35,814 nt of DNA from contig CACMZN010000021.1 in NCBI GenBank assembly GCA_902618175.1, positions 1-35,814 of the forward strand. Direction: 5' to 3'. Each line of letters starts with the position of its first letter. Positions within the stretch are counted from its first letter, which is position 1. The stretch comes from an uncultured Verrucomicrobiota bacterium (GTDB lineage Bacteria; Verrucomicrobiota; Verrucomicrobiia; Opitutales; Seribacteraceae). The position numbers and the translations under genes were made by a program. Below, piece after piece: positions 1 to 8,806 of this stretch. Under the pieces are notes generated by a model. It had not been told where the DNA came from. It saw only the letters and a list, made by a program, of their open reading frames with translations, and did not search any database.

Positions 1-191
1 TGGAAATGGAACTGCAAGAATTGAAGACCGAAGCCAGAAAGCATAAAGAATTCCTTGATAGGTTGAGAAAGGACCCGGAGTATCAGGAATCAGTAGCAAG
101 AAAGGAGTTGGGCTATGGTAGGGCAGAAGAAAGACTTTATAGATTTCCCAAGGAGGATAGGGACAACCGAATAAACTCGAATAATCCCTAA
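1..191 (+). CDS. FtsB/DivIC-type septum formation initiator, C-terminal part
   Basis: The gene is cut by the left edge: the frame is open to base 3 and ends at TAA 189-191, leaving about 63 codons. The first ATG, at base 6, is probably internal. The visible part is a charged helix followed by a segment reading ARKELGYGRAEERLYRFP. This is the conserved end of the FtsB/DivIC family (typically an 'ARrELGlvrpgEivYrf' pattern). Members are small bitopic proteins of roughly 90-120 residues with an N-terminal membrane helix and a coiled coil; they link FtsL/FtsQ to the division ring. The membrane helix would lie outside the window. The assignment rests on this one C-terminal motif and on the size of the remnant, so a different short coiled-coil protein remains possible. 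Confidence 0.68.
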   Translation, partial: EMELQELKTEARKHKEFLDRLRKDPEYQESVARKELGYGRAEERLYRFPKEDRDNRINSNNP

Positions 192-264
192 AAGAAAATG
201 AATCAAGAAGTCTTTCCTGTCTGAAATTCTGATCATAAAACTCATTGAAAAATTCTTTGCTGAT

Positions 265-2245
265 ATGGACTCATCTCAAAAAAAAATAAAAATCGCAGTT
301 GAAAAGAAGCAGCTTTCTGAAAGCTCCTACGAAAATCTAAAGGAGTTCATTGAAAACAAAGAAATGCCTTCTTGGATTGTAGAATCAATTGATTTCCTAA
401 TAAATAATTCTCATTGGGAAGAGTTAAACGATCGCTTTCACCGGACCTTAGCATTTGGTACCGGAGGAATGAGAGGAAGAACCATCGGAAAATTGATAAC
501 AGATGCCGAAATGGGAAATGCTCAAAAAAATGAAACACCAGCGTATGCAGCCGTCGGCAGTAATACTTTAAATGAAATAACGGTTTTAAGAGCAACGAAA
601 GCACTGTTTTTATATGTTAAGCAATGGATGGCTGAACAAGAAATTCTCGAGCAACCACGATTGGTGGTTGCCCACGATGTGCGTCACTTCTCAAAAAAAT
701 TCTGTGACCTTGTTGCTTTTGCATGGGTTGATCTTGGAGGTTATGCCATGACATATGATGGGCCTAGATCCACCCCCCCAATTGAGTTTCACGGTCAGAA
801 ATAGATATGCCCATGCAGGAGTGGTGATAACGGCAAGCCATAATCCTTCACACGATAATGGATTTAAAGCATATTTTGGAGATGGCGCTCAACTGGTTCC
901 ACCTCATGCGGAAAAAGTTGTAGAAAAATACAATAACATCAAATTAAAGGACTTGCTTCCTTGGCTTGTAAAGGGAAATTTCAGAAAAAATTGGATTGAA
1001 CTCCTAACTTGTGATGATTTGTCCTACAGGGCGGCTTTGGAAGATTCAGTATTGGATCCAGAAATCCTAAGAGTATCCGCCCCAAAAATGGTTTTTACTC
1101 CAATTCACGGAACAGGGTCCATTTCTGCCATACCTGCCTTGCGGGATCATGGTGTGGAAGTTGCGGTAGTCGAAGAGCAAAACAAACACGATCCCAATTT
1201 CAGCACTGTTGACTCTCCCAATCCTGAAAATCCAGAGTCACTTAAACGAGGCATTTCCGTTGCCAGGAAAACGAAATCTTCCTTAGTGATGGCAAGCGAT
1301 CCTGATTGTGACCGAATAGGAGTTGCTGCTCGGTCAAAAGGAGGCGAATACATATGTTTATCCGGGAACCAAGTAGCGTGCATTTTAGCAGAATATCGAC
1401 TTTCAGCACTAAGGAAAAAACAAATTATAAAAGAAGAAAATTCTAAGAAATTTGCAATATTGAAGACTTTTGTCACGACACCGTTGCTTTCAAGCATAGC
1501 AGAAGGCTATGGGGGGCGGTGCGTAAATACCCTTACAGGTTTCAAATGGATGGCCGAAAAACTCGCAAAATATGAGCAGGATGCAATAATCGAGATAAAA
1601 GAAAAGGAGGGTTTGTCCCTTGATTTGGACGGATCGGATTTGTTTACACGGATCGATATTTTGACAAGGTATTCCACAAGCGTGGTCCTTGCAGCGGAAG
1701 AGAGTTATGGATACTTGCCTTTGGATATCGTAAGAGATAAGGATGGAAACGCAGCTGCTCTTGCCATTGCAGAGCTTTTTGCATTTCTTGAATCTAACGG
1801 TACGACGCCATTTGAATATATGGATGGATTATATGAAAAATACGGGTATCATTGTGAAAGAACCGAAAGTATTTATTTTGACGGAGCTGAGGGAAGCAAT
1901 ACGATCAAGAGACTTGCATCCTCTTATCGGAATAATCCGATGGAAAAAATTGCGGAACTAAAGGTAACCAAAACTAAGGACTTCCTTGAATCTGGATTGG
2001 TTGACGAAGACGAAGATTCTTTGCCATCGGAAAACTTCGTTTATCTGGAATTGGAAGATAGGTTTTCTGTCGCTATAAGACCAAGTGGAACAGAACCGAA
2101 AATAAAATTCTACCTTTTTGGAATTGGGGAAAAGTCCTGTTCGGATCTTAGGAAATCAAAAAAATTCGTAGATTCCAAAATCGAGAAAATAAGAAAATGG
2201 CTTTTGGAAGACGCTAAACTTAGAGTTGGGAAAGAGAGGGGATGA
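265..2245 (+). pseudogene. Phosphoglucomutase/phosphomannomutase family enzyme, frameshifted
   Basis: This is an alpha-D-phosphohexomutase (PgcA/PGM2-like), interconverting hexose 1- and 6-phosphates in the cytoplasm for polysaccharide and nucleotide-sugar supply. It is split between two frames: 265-804 gives the N-terminus with the FGTGGMRG motif, and the continuation in another frame carries the rest. Key sites are the catalytic-serine loop ITASHNPSHDNG (Ser codon 836-838), the metal loop DPDCDR (about 1298-1315), EESYGY near 1700 and the phosphate-binding RPSGTEPKIKFY (about 2078-2113). Removing one C from the run at 773-779 joins STP to QLSFTVR and restores a protein of about 659 residues, a little long for the family. 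All catalytic motifs are intact, so the break is either a sequencing or assembly error, a very recent mutation or, less likely, +1 recoding. ATG 265 is the first usable start after an in-frame stop at 199. The stop lies 2 bases from the convergent E2 gene. Confidence 0.88.
773..779 (+). other. C7 homopolymer at the mutase frameshift
   Basis: Seven consecutive C bases follow TCCA. The upstream frame reads S-T-P-P-I-E and stops at 802-804. The downstream frame reads Q-L-S-F-T-V and continues the family sequence. Six C bases would keep one frame throughout. Confidence 0.85.
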
Positions 2246-2247
2246 AT

Positions 2248-3573
2248 TCAAACAAGGAGTGCTGCCGGGCTCTCCAAGTTTTCAGCAAGCAATTTCAGGA
2301 ATCCTGCCCCAACAGCCCCATCGACCAACCTGTGATCACAACTTAATCCAAGCATAATGGTTTCACCAATGCTTAAGTTTCCCTCATCATCAATTATAGG
2401 TTTTCGTACGGAAGCTCCGATGGAAAGAATTGCAGAATTAGGGGGATTGATGATCCCACTAAAAAAATCGATGCCGAACATACCTAGATTCGTTACTGTA
2501 AAAGTAGACCCACTCATTTCATCAGGGGTGAGTTTCATGGCGCGAGCTTTCTCAATCAAAGATTTTGCTTCTTTCGAAAGTGCAGTTAGTGAAAGTTTCT
2601 CAGCATTTCTAATTACCGGAGTGACGAGACCATCTTCAACAGCGACTCCGAAAGAAAGATGAACATTGCCGTGGAAATGGATTTCATTTTCCCCCCAACT
2701 TGAATTAATGGCGGGGTAAAATTTGATTGCATCTGCACAGGCGAAAAGGATTAGATCGTTTACGCTGATTTTGGAATATTCATCCGATCTCTCAGAGAGC
2801 CTGAGATTCATTCTTTTTCTCGCTAAAAGAAGTGGAGTGGCGTTTATCTCTTTTTGAAGATAAAAATGGGGGATTGTATTCTTGGATTCAAGCAATCTTT
2901 TGGCGATTACGGATCGCATTTTTGATACCGCAACTTTCTTTTCTTCGATCGATTTCAGGAGAGAAGGGGAGTGTGTTTTTATCGAATCCCTTTTTTCTTT
3001 GGAAATAGATCGTGCAAGATTTGTTTCCAAACCAGTGGTCAGATCCTTCTTGACGATTCTGCCGCTGGGTCCGCTTCCCTTTACTTTAGACAGGTCAATA
3101 TCACGATCCTTTGCCATCTTCCTTGCAAGTGGTGAAGCAAAAATCCTCTCGGAAGCAACTTCGGTTGTTTGACTGGGCTCAGCAGAGGGTTGGTCAACAA
3201 ATGCGTCTATGGAAGAATCAGACTGTGCGTCTTTAGGAGAATTATATTGATTGGTGGACGAGTCTTCTTCGTTTGTTTTTACAGAAGGTTCGAGATTTGA
3301 AGAAGCACCATCTGATGGGTCGGGAATATCCTCCCCTTTTTGACCAACTGCAGCAAGAGGAGAACCAATGGGTGCTTCGTTACCTTCGTCAACAAAGATC
3401 TGCAACAAAAATCCATCGTCAAAATTTTCCAATTCCATCGTAGCTTTGTCCGTTTCGATTTCAGCTAAAACATCACCGTTGCTAACTTCATCACCAATAC
3501 TTTTGTGCCATTTTACGACGGTTCCGACACTCATGGTATCGCTTAGTTTAGGCATTTCTATAATCGAAGCCAT
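2248..3573 (-). CDS. pdhC: Pyruvate dehydrogenase E2, dihydrolipoamide acetyltransferase
   Basis: This is the E2 core of the pyruvate dehydrogenase complex (441 residues), transferring acetyl groups from the lipoyl arm to CoA. Domain order is standard: one lipoyl domain (residues 1-78, lipoyl Lys43 in ETDKATMELE), an acidic and Ser-rich linker (about 79-143), a peripheral subunit-binding domain (about 144-178, ASPLARKMAKDRDIDLSKVK), a second linker, then the acyltransferase domain to the C-terminus. The active-site DHRLVDG has His414 and Asp418. There is a single lipoyl domain, unlike the multiple domains in enterobacterial AceF. It is the last gene of the E1-alpha/E1-beta/E2 operon, starting 8 bases after E1-beta. 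The E1 partners point to pyruvate, but a branched-chain 2-oxoacid complex cannot be fully excluded. Confidence 0.93.
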   Translation of the reverse strand: MASIIEMPKLSDTMSVGTVVKWHKSIGDEVSNGDVLAEIETDKATMELENFDDGFLLQIFVDEGNEAPIGSPLAAVGQKGEDIPDPSDGASSNLEPSVKTNEEDSSTNQYNSPKDAQSDSSIDAFVDQPSAEPSQTTEVASERIFASPLARKMAKDRDIDLSKVKGSGPSGRIVKKDLTTGLETNLARSISKEKRDSIKTHSPSLLKSIEEKKVAVSKMRSVIAKRLLESKNTIPHFYLQKEINATPLLLARKRMNLRLSERSDEYSKISVNDLILFACADAIKFYPAINSSWGENEIHFHGNVHLSFGVAVEDGLVTPVIRNAEKLSLTALSKEAKSLIEKARAMKLTPDEMSGSTFTVTNLGMFGIDFFSGIINPPNSAILSIGASVRKPIIDDEGNLSIGETIMLGLSCDHRLVDGAVGAGFLKLLAENLESPAALLV

Positions 3574-3581
3574 ATCTTGGA

Positions 3582-4559
3582 TCAGATCAATTCAAGAGCT
3601 TTTGCAAGTACCCGGTCATGATCAGGTATTTGAACACTTTCCAGTGCTTTACTATACGCTTGTGGAACGTCGATGGCAGAGACCCGTTTAATTGGGGCAT
3701 CCAGGTAGTCGAATGCTTGGTCTTGGATAAGAAAGCAAATTTGAGCGTCAATTCCGCAAAATGGTTTATTTTCCTCTACTAATAAAACCCGATTTGTTTT
3801 TCGAACCGAAGAAAGAATACTTTCCGTATCAAGAGGTCGAATTGATCTCAAATCCAATACTTCAACGGATACTTGGTATTTTTCCTCTAAAGTTTGAGCA
3901 ACCAGAATAGAAGTGTGAACAGCGTTTCCGTGAGCAATGATTGACAAGTCGTTTCCTTCTCTTACAACCTTCGACTTACCAAGTGGTATCGTAAAATCAT
4001 CCTCTTCAGGAACTTCGTCCCTAAGGTTGTATAGAATTGTATTTTCCATGACACAAACCGGATCGTTGTCTCTGATTGCAGACTTAAGCATACCTTTGGC
4101 ATCTGCCGGAGTGGAAGGACAGATTACTTTGAGACCGGGAGTGTTGGCGGCAAAATTTTCTGGTGTGTGTGAATGTGTCGCACCGACGTTGGTGCCTCCG
4201 TTGGCGGGACCCCGAAAAACAATTGGTACGTTTATCAATCCTCCTGACATGTATCTTATGCTCGCCGCATTGTTGAAAATTTGATCGAAGGCGACGTAAC
4301 AAAAGCTCCAAAACATAAACTCAACAACAGGACGCATGCCCATCATGGCTGCCCCAACAGCCAAACCAGAAAAAGCAGCTTCGCTTATGGGAGTGTCAAT
4401 TATTCGATCGGAGCCAAACTTTTCCAGCATCCCCTCCGATACCTTGTATGAGCCCTTGAATTGGGCGACCTCTTCTCCCATCAAAACAACGCTTTTGTCC
4501 CTTTTGATTTCTTCGGACAAAGCCTGGTTGAGTGCTTCTCTGTAAGTAATTAATGCCAT
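3582..4559 (-). CDS. pdhB: Pyruvate dehydrogenase E1 component, beta subunit
   Basis: This is the beta chain (325 residues) of the heterotetrameric, TPP-dependent E1 enzyme that decarboxylates pyruvate and acetylates the E2 lipoyl group. It has the usual family length and start (MALITYREALNQAL). Visible motifs are a GEEVAQFKGSYKVSEG segment, the PVVEFMFWSF region that lines the cofactor site, a Gly-rich loop around NGGTNVGATHSHTPE, and the C-terminal transketolase domain with LDLRSIRPLD and VLLVEENKPF. It lies 18 bases downstream of E1-alpha and 8 bases upstream of E2, so the three chains are probably co-translated. No Shine-Dalgarno sequence is visible before the ATG. Confidence 0.93.
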   Translation of the reverse strand: MALITYREALNQALSEEIKRDKSVVLMGEEVAQFKGSYKVSEGMLEKFGSDRIIDTPISEAAFSGLAVGAAMMGMRPVVEFMFWSFCYVAFDQIFNNAASIRYMSGGLINVPIVFRGPANGGTNVGATHSHTPENFAANTPGLKVICPSTPADAKGMLKSAIRDNDPVCVMENTILYNLRDEVPEEDDFTIPLGKSKVVREGNDLSIIAHGNAVHTSILVAQTLEEKYQVSVEVLDLRSIRPLDTESILSSVRKTNRVLLVEENKPFCGIDAQICFLIQDQAFDYLDAPIKRVSAIDVPQAYSKALESVQIPDHDRVLAKALELI

Positions 4560-4577
4560 AATGAAGGTGAAAGATAC

Positions 4578-5741
4578 TCAATTCGTTTCAAAAAACATGG
4601 TGCCTTCTGAAGTCTTTTGTGAAGGGTTATCGGTTTCCCAGTAGACGTCGTCCATTAGCTCCTTTGGATCGGGAAATGGGCTTGCAAGAGAGAAATTTAC
4701 CGAAGCATCGGCCTCATCCTTCGCTTGTCGATCAATTTCCAAAGCATTCTCCTCATTGAAAACGCCTTCATCGATAAGAGTGGATTTGAAGAGATTAATG
4801 GGATCTTTGCTTTTTTTATATTCTTCTATCTCCTCTTTGCTCCTGTAAGTCTGATCAGGATCTGCGACGGAATGTCCCCGATACCTGTAGGTAATGATCT
4901 CCAAAACAGTGGGTCTGCAAGCATCATGCGCCTTTTGCAAAGCATCAGATATGCTTTTTCGAACTTCATATATATCATGACCATGAATGACGGACCAGTC
5001 GATGTCGAATGCATCTGCTCTTCTTGCAAGAGGTTCTCCTGCAGAATGTCTAGATTCTGAGGTTCCCATTGAATATCCGTTGTTTTCAATTATGTAAATT
5101 ACAGGTAATTCCCATAAGGCAGCAAGATTCAAGGATTCATAAAAAGGTCCCTGGTTTGTCGCTCCATCTCCCATGAAACACAAACAAGATCCTTTTTTGC
5201 CTTGATATTTAATTGAATAAGCCATTCCAAGTCCAAGTGGGGTTTGTCCTCCGACGATGCCATGTCCGCCCCAAAAATTCTTGTCCGGGGCAAAAAAGTG
5301 CATCGACCCGCCTTTTCCCTTGGAGCAACCGGTTCTTTTGCCGAATAGTTCAGCCATGCATTCGTCCATACCCATACCTACGGCCAATGCATGTCCATGA
5401 TCGCGATATGCGGTAATTATGTGGTCGTCATCTGACAAGCAGGATACGGAACCTACTGCGACTGCCTCCTGACCGATGTAAAGATGAAGAAAACCACCAA
5501 TATGCCCTTGTTGATAAGCCCGGAGTGATCTCTCCTCGAAGCGCCTGATCCTTACCATTTGACGAAACAAATCAATCTTGGCTTCGATGGATAATTCTTT
5601 ATTCACGGGGAAAGTCGAATAGTCTGTCTTGGACTCATCTGGATTCTCATGAGAATTTTGGGGCAAGCTTTCAACTTCGGCATCCTGTCCCTTTTTGTTC
5701 TCATTCCCCTCTAACATTGTATCGTGATGTAAGCCTTCCAT
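4578..5741 (-). CDS. pdhA: Pyruvate dehydrogenase E1 component, alpha subunit
   Basis: This is the alpha chain (387 residues) of the TPP-dependent E1 enzyme. The thiamine diphosphate motif is complete: GDG at residues 191-193 and NN at 220-221, about 29 residues apart. Other family landmarks are GGFLHLYIGQEAVAVG, the AYRDHGHALAVGM segment and the YRYRGHSVADPDQTYR loop, which corresponds to the loop that is regulatory in mitochondrial enzymes. The first 50 or so residues are a polar, acidic extension not needed for the fold; an internal Met at about residue 9 is an alternative start. The gene follows the Nudix gene by 17 bases and precedes E1-beta by 18, suggesting one operon. The E3 lipoamide dehydrogenase is not in the window. 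Confidence 0.93.
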   Translation of the reverse strand: MEGLHHDTMLEGNENKKGQDAEVESLPQNSHENPDESKTDYSTFPVNKELSIEAKIDLFRQMVRIRRFEERSLRAYQQGHIGGFLHLYIGQEAVAVGSVSCLSDDDHIITAYRDHGHALAVGMGMDECMAELFGKRTGCSKGKGGSMHFFAPDKNFWGGHGIVGGQTPLGLGMAYSIKYQGKKGSCLCFMGDGATNQGPFYESLNLAALWELPVIYIIENNGYSMGTSESRHSAGEPLARRADAFDIDWSVIHGHDIYEVRKSISDALQKAHDACRPTVLEIITYRYRGHSVADPDQTYRSKEEIEEYKKSKDPINLFKSTLIDEGVFNEENALEIDRQAKDEADASVNFSLASPFPDPKELMDDVYWETDNPSQKTSEGTMFFETN

Positions 5742-5758
5742 ATTCGTTAAGAAAAAGA

Positions 5759-6256
5759 TTAATTATCGTCTTTTAGCGGCGTTGCTTCAATCTTTATTTT
5801 GAGCTTTCCACCACCGCAATCTGCGGAAACTCCCCAAAATCCATCAGATCTCTTGTCATAGAAAGGCCAAATGAGTTCGTGATCTGTAGTGGGAATAGCA
5901 AGGTTTTCCACAGTCTCCCTTTTAAAAAAGGCAAAAGTGCCTTCATCTATGTCATTTGGTTTGAAATCAATTCTCTTTTTCGAATGGAATAGAAACATAA
6001 GCCAGTGATTTTTTTGTTCATATGCCTTCTCCGAAACATAACCAAAAAGCGATAAATCCTTGTTTTCCAATGACAAACCCGTTTCTTCGAATGCTTCCCT
6101 TCGCACGCATTCGAAAGGAGACTCGCCACGACTCATTTCCAGTTTTCCACCCGGAGGACTCCAAAAGCCAAGATTAGGAGGTTTGTTTCTTTTTAACAAT
6201 AGTATTTCTCCGTTGTGGTTGTGTATAAATACGAGGCAAGAGATTTTGAAATTCAT
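5759..6256 (-). CDS. Nudix hydrolase
   Basis: This is a 165-residue Nudix-family pyrophosphohydrolase, probably cytoplasmic, acting on a nucleoside diphosphate linked to another group. The Nudix box is GGKLEMSRGESPFECVRREAFEETGL: the REAFEETGL metal-binding helix is canonical, but the stretch between the first Gly and the first Glu is two residues longer than the G-x5-E consensus. The N-terminal strands (FIHNHNGEILLLKRNKPPN) and WSPPGGKL agree with the family. I take ATG 6256 as the start; an adjacent TTG at 6259 is possible. It is the first gene of the apparent Nudix-pdhA-pdhB-pdhC operon, with E1-alpha 17 bases downstream. The substrate cannot be told from sequence; a link to the pdh complex is only by position. 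Confidence 0.85.
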   Translation of the reverse strand: MNFKISCLVFIHNHNGEILLLKRNKPPNLGFWSPPGGKLEMSRGESPFECVRREAFEETGLSLENKDLSLFGYVSEKAYEQKNHWLMFLFHSKKRIDFKPNDIDEGTFAFFKRETVENLAIPTTDHELIWPFYDKRSDGFWGVSADCGGGKLKIKIEATPLKDDN

Positions 6257-6332
6257 CAAATTTAAGCTTGTTTTAACACTTCAACTTAAGGAAGAATGAA
6301 ATAAAGTCGAATAATATACCCAATCCTCAACA
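6257..6332. promoter_or_regulatory. Divergent intergenic region, presumed two-way promoter
   Basis: These 76 AT-rich bases separate the leftward Nudix-pdh operon from the rightward secretin-associated block, so promoters for both must lie here or inside the adjacent genes. TA-rich candidates exist (TAATAT at 6312-6317 for the rightward gene, and its complement for the leftward one), but none has a good -35 partner. The region is identified by gene orientation, not by consensus match. Confidence 0.4.
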
Positions 6333-7019
6333 ATGAAAAAAATTTTTACATGCCCCCTTTTTTGGTCTTTTGTTTTTTGGATCTTTTCAAGTCAAGGGAC
6401 TTTTGGGCAGGAAAAGGAAGACCAATACGCAAAACTGGAAAGGCCCCTTTCTCTTAGACCGGACTCCGATGCTTGGCTCAAGGCGACCATACAATTCCGA
6501 ATCTTTGCAAATCCATTACTTCCTGTGGAAAACAAACCGGAATCTTTGGATGAGGTCTTTAATCCTGAGTATCTTGACAATGTAAAGGTGAAACTTCATC
6601 TGTGTTTTTCCAACGACTACAAAAAAAAGCTACTGAGAAGCTCGGAATTACAAGAAATTGATTACTACCAGTATTACTCTTCTGAACTGGAATTCCATAC
6701 TTTGAAGATTGAAAATTCTTCTAAATATGCGGAATTCCTTTTTCCTGCCTCAATCGCAGAGAGAGACGGGTTTGATTCCGGCAGAGTTACTCCCGTTGGA
6801 TATGTGATATCAATTTCTTATAATAACATACCTTTTAATCTATCAAACGACATAGTTTGGAAATATGGTTCCAAAGATATTAGAGACGAGAATACCCTTT
6901 TGAAATTCAAGCAGCAGGCGGAACAAAAGTGTGAAGTTAACGACGGTATCCTGATACCGGCTCATAGGATAAATACCAACCTTCTCAATTCAAATCCCAT
7001 TAAGCTATCGAATAACTGA
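6333..7019 (+). CDS. Exported protein, Amuc_1102-like by position
   Basis: The product has 228 residues with a clear N-terminal signal peptide (MKKIFTCPLFWSFVFWIFSS, cleavage probably near TFG-Q at residue 25). The mature part is about 200 residues, without further membrane segments, and looks mostly beta (alternating polar and aromatic stretches such as YYQYYSSELEFHTLKI). I do not recognise the family from sequence. Its place as first gene of a five-gene block (small exported protein, PilM-like, two bitopic proteins, secretin) matches Amuc_1102 of Akkermansia muciniphila, which from memory has an immunoglobulin-like fold related to pilus components. A periplasmic role in the same machine is inferred from synteny only. 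The next gene starts 30 bases downstream. Confidence 0.6.
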   Translation: MKKIFTCPLFWSFVFWIFSSQGTFGQEKEDQYAKLERPLSLRPDSDAWLKATIQFRIFANPLLPVENKPESLDEVFNPEYLDNVKVKLHLCFSNDYKKKLLRSSELQEIDYYQYYSSELEFHTLKIENSSKYAEFLFPASIAERDGFDSGRVTPVGYVISISYNNIPFNLSNDIVWKYGSKDIRDENTLLKFKQQAEQKCEVNDGILIPAHRINTNLLNSNPIKLSNN

Positions 7020-7049
7020 ATAAAGCCACAATCAACTGATTGACTTAGC

Positions 7050-8804
7050 ATGGCTTCTAAAAAAGAAATAATAATAAATTGCGGAACCTCAAGTATTTCC
7101 GTAAGTACTTTTTCTTTCAACGGCAATCAGTGTGTTCTGGATGAGGTTTCTTTGCACACACAGAACTTCGATTATCTGGACGAATCACTATGGCTGGAAG
7201 AAACCATAAAGACACTTGAAGAAGTCACCCAAGAATTAAAACTTAGGGGAGAAGTTAGAGTTATTATACCCGGCAGCTTACTTCTTACCAAGACAATTCG
7301 GGTTCCAAAGGTCGAAAAAGACAAACAGGATAAGATCGTAGCGTTCGAACTTTCTCAGAAAATGCCGTTTCCGTTGAGTGAATTGATATGGGATTACAGG
7401 ATAATTGACGACGATGGCGTAGAACAGGAAATATTAGCTTTTGCAGTAAAGCCTGAAATAGCCGAGAAATTTTGCGAAAGATTGATACAAGCTGGACTTT
7501 CTCCTTCGATTATCACACCTGCTCCTATTCTGGAACACGAGTCGTTTAAAGCTCTTGAAACAATGGATGAGGATGGAGAAACCCTAATCATCAACATTGG
7601 AGCGAAGTCCACAAACTTACTTTTCATTAATAAAGAGGGTTTTTTAATAAGAAACATTGCAATAGGAGGCAATTCGCTTACGCAAAGCATATCAGAAAAT
7701 CTGGGACTGGTTTTTGAAAAAGGCGAGGAGATTAAAAAGGCCGTCTACTCAGGTGCGGTCAATCTCACAGCAGATGATCCCAGACATGAGGTCCTAGGGA
7801 GTTGCTCAAGCAAATTTCTCGCTCGTATAAGTCAAGAAATCACGAGGTCCATTGTGACTTACAAGCGAATAAAAAAAGGTAAATCGATAAGTAAGATTTA
7901 TTTGTCGGGTAGAGGAGCGCTTCTCGCTGGATTACCTGAATACATCAGCCAATCGCAACAGCTGAACATAGATTACTTCGACCCCCTGCAGGCAATTCAA
8001 GTTTCAAGTTCAGTTTCAGAGGAAATGAAGACACTTCTTCCCTTTATGCTAAGTGAATCAGTTGGCCTTGCAATCAAACTTTTCCAACCAACATCGGATA
8101 ATCTATCGAAGCCAATTAATCTACTTCCATCTTCCAAAATCAGTACGCTTAATTTTAAAAAAAAGTCGATTTTACTAACTATTTCATCTCTAATATTCAG
8201 TATTTGTCCGCTTCCTTTTATAATTGCGAATCTGAACGAAATCTCCGTCATTGAAACGAAAATAGACGATTTTAACACAGATTTAAAACGGACTCAGGCT
8301 AAAAAAGAGGAGGTTATGAATATGCTGACCAAACACAATTACTTGTTAAGTTTGAATGATGAGATTATTTCTAGCTTGGCACCCCTTCTGAAGAAGCATG
8401 AAAATAGGAATAAATTGCTGGATGTGCTTAATTTTCTTCAATCAACTTTAGACAAGTCAGAATTGAAAGACGTTTGGTTTGATCAGTTTAGTATTAATAC
8501 CAACACTAGAAAAACAAATCTCAAATCACGAGACAAAAACATTATACCAACTCAAACTCTTTTCCTCTCGGGGCGATATTTGGTAAGACCTTCCATAGAA
8601 ATAAATAACTCTCTAGAAAGAATGGATCTTAGAGAAACTTTGATCGAACTGAATAGTGCAAAACAGGATTACCTTACCTCTCATCTGCAAAGTCTTCCCT
8701 ATCTCAAGGACATACCTACAAAAGTATTTTCAATTGAGGATAAAGGAAATCTTTTTGAGAAATATTATACTCACTTCGAATATGAAATTGTTTTACAGTT
8801 TTAG
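7050..8804 (+). CDS. pilM: PilM-PilN-like fusion, type IV pilus inner-membrane platform protein
   Basis: The product has 584 residues in two parts. Residues 1 to about 340 form an actin-like ATPase domain of the PilM/FtsA type: phosphate-1 strand near residues 8-20 (NCGTSSISVSTFSF), phosphate-2 motif near 180 (INIGAKSTNLLFI) and the adenosine motif near 285 (LSGRGALLAGLP). A membrane helix follows at about 369-395, then a coiled-coil and a periplasmic domain reminiscent of PilN. In most type IV pilus systems PilM (cytoplasmic) and PilN (bitopic) are separate and dock through the PilN N-terminus; here they are joined in one chain. The order matches Amuc_1101 in Akkermansia. It ends 2 bases before the next ATG, so translation is probably coupled. 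Expected location: inner membrane with the ATPase domain in the cytoplasm. Confidence 0.8.
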   Translation: MASKKEIIINCGTSSISVSTFSFNGNQCVLDEVSLHTQNFDYLDESLWLEETIKTLEEVTQELKLRGEVRVIIPGSLLLTKTIRVPKVEKDKQDKIVAFELSQKMPFPLSELIWDYRIIDDDGVEQEILAFAVKPEIAEKFCERLIQAGLSPSIITPAPILEHESFKALETMDEDGETLIINIGAKSTNLLFINKEGFLIRNIAIGGNSLTQSISENLGLVFEKGEEIKKAVYSGAVNLTADDPRHEVLGSCSSKFLARISQEITRSIVTYKRIKKGKSISKIYLSGRGALLAGLPEYISQSQQLNIDYFDPLQAIQVSSSVSEEMKTLLPFMLSESVGLAIKLFQPTSDNLSKPINLLPSSKISTLNFKKKSILLTISSLIFSICPLPFIIANLNEISVIETKIDDFNTDLKRTQAKKEEVMNMLTKHNYLLSLNDEIISSLAPLLKKHENRNKLLDVLNFLQSTLDKSELKDVWFDQFSINTNTRKTNLKSRDKNIIPTQTLFLSGRYLVRPSIEINNSLERMDLRETLIELNSAKQDYLTSHLQSLPYLKDIPTKVFSIEDKGNLFEKYYTHFEYEIVLQF

Positions 8805-8806
8805 AT

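Noticed and set aside
773-779. C7 run as a phase-variation switch
   Set aside because: Seven bases is short for a contingency locus and the gene is a metabolic enzyme; a sequencing error or recent mutation is simpler. Kept only as a finding to check.
2243-2250. Bidirectional terminator between the convergent mutase and E2 genes
   Set aside because: The stops are 2 bases apart and I see no GC-rich hairpin with a T-run across the junction.
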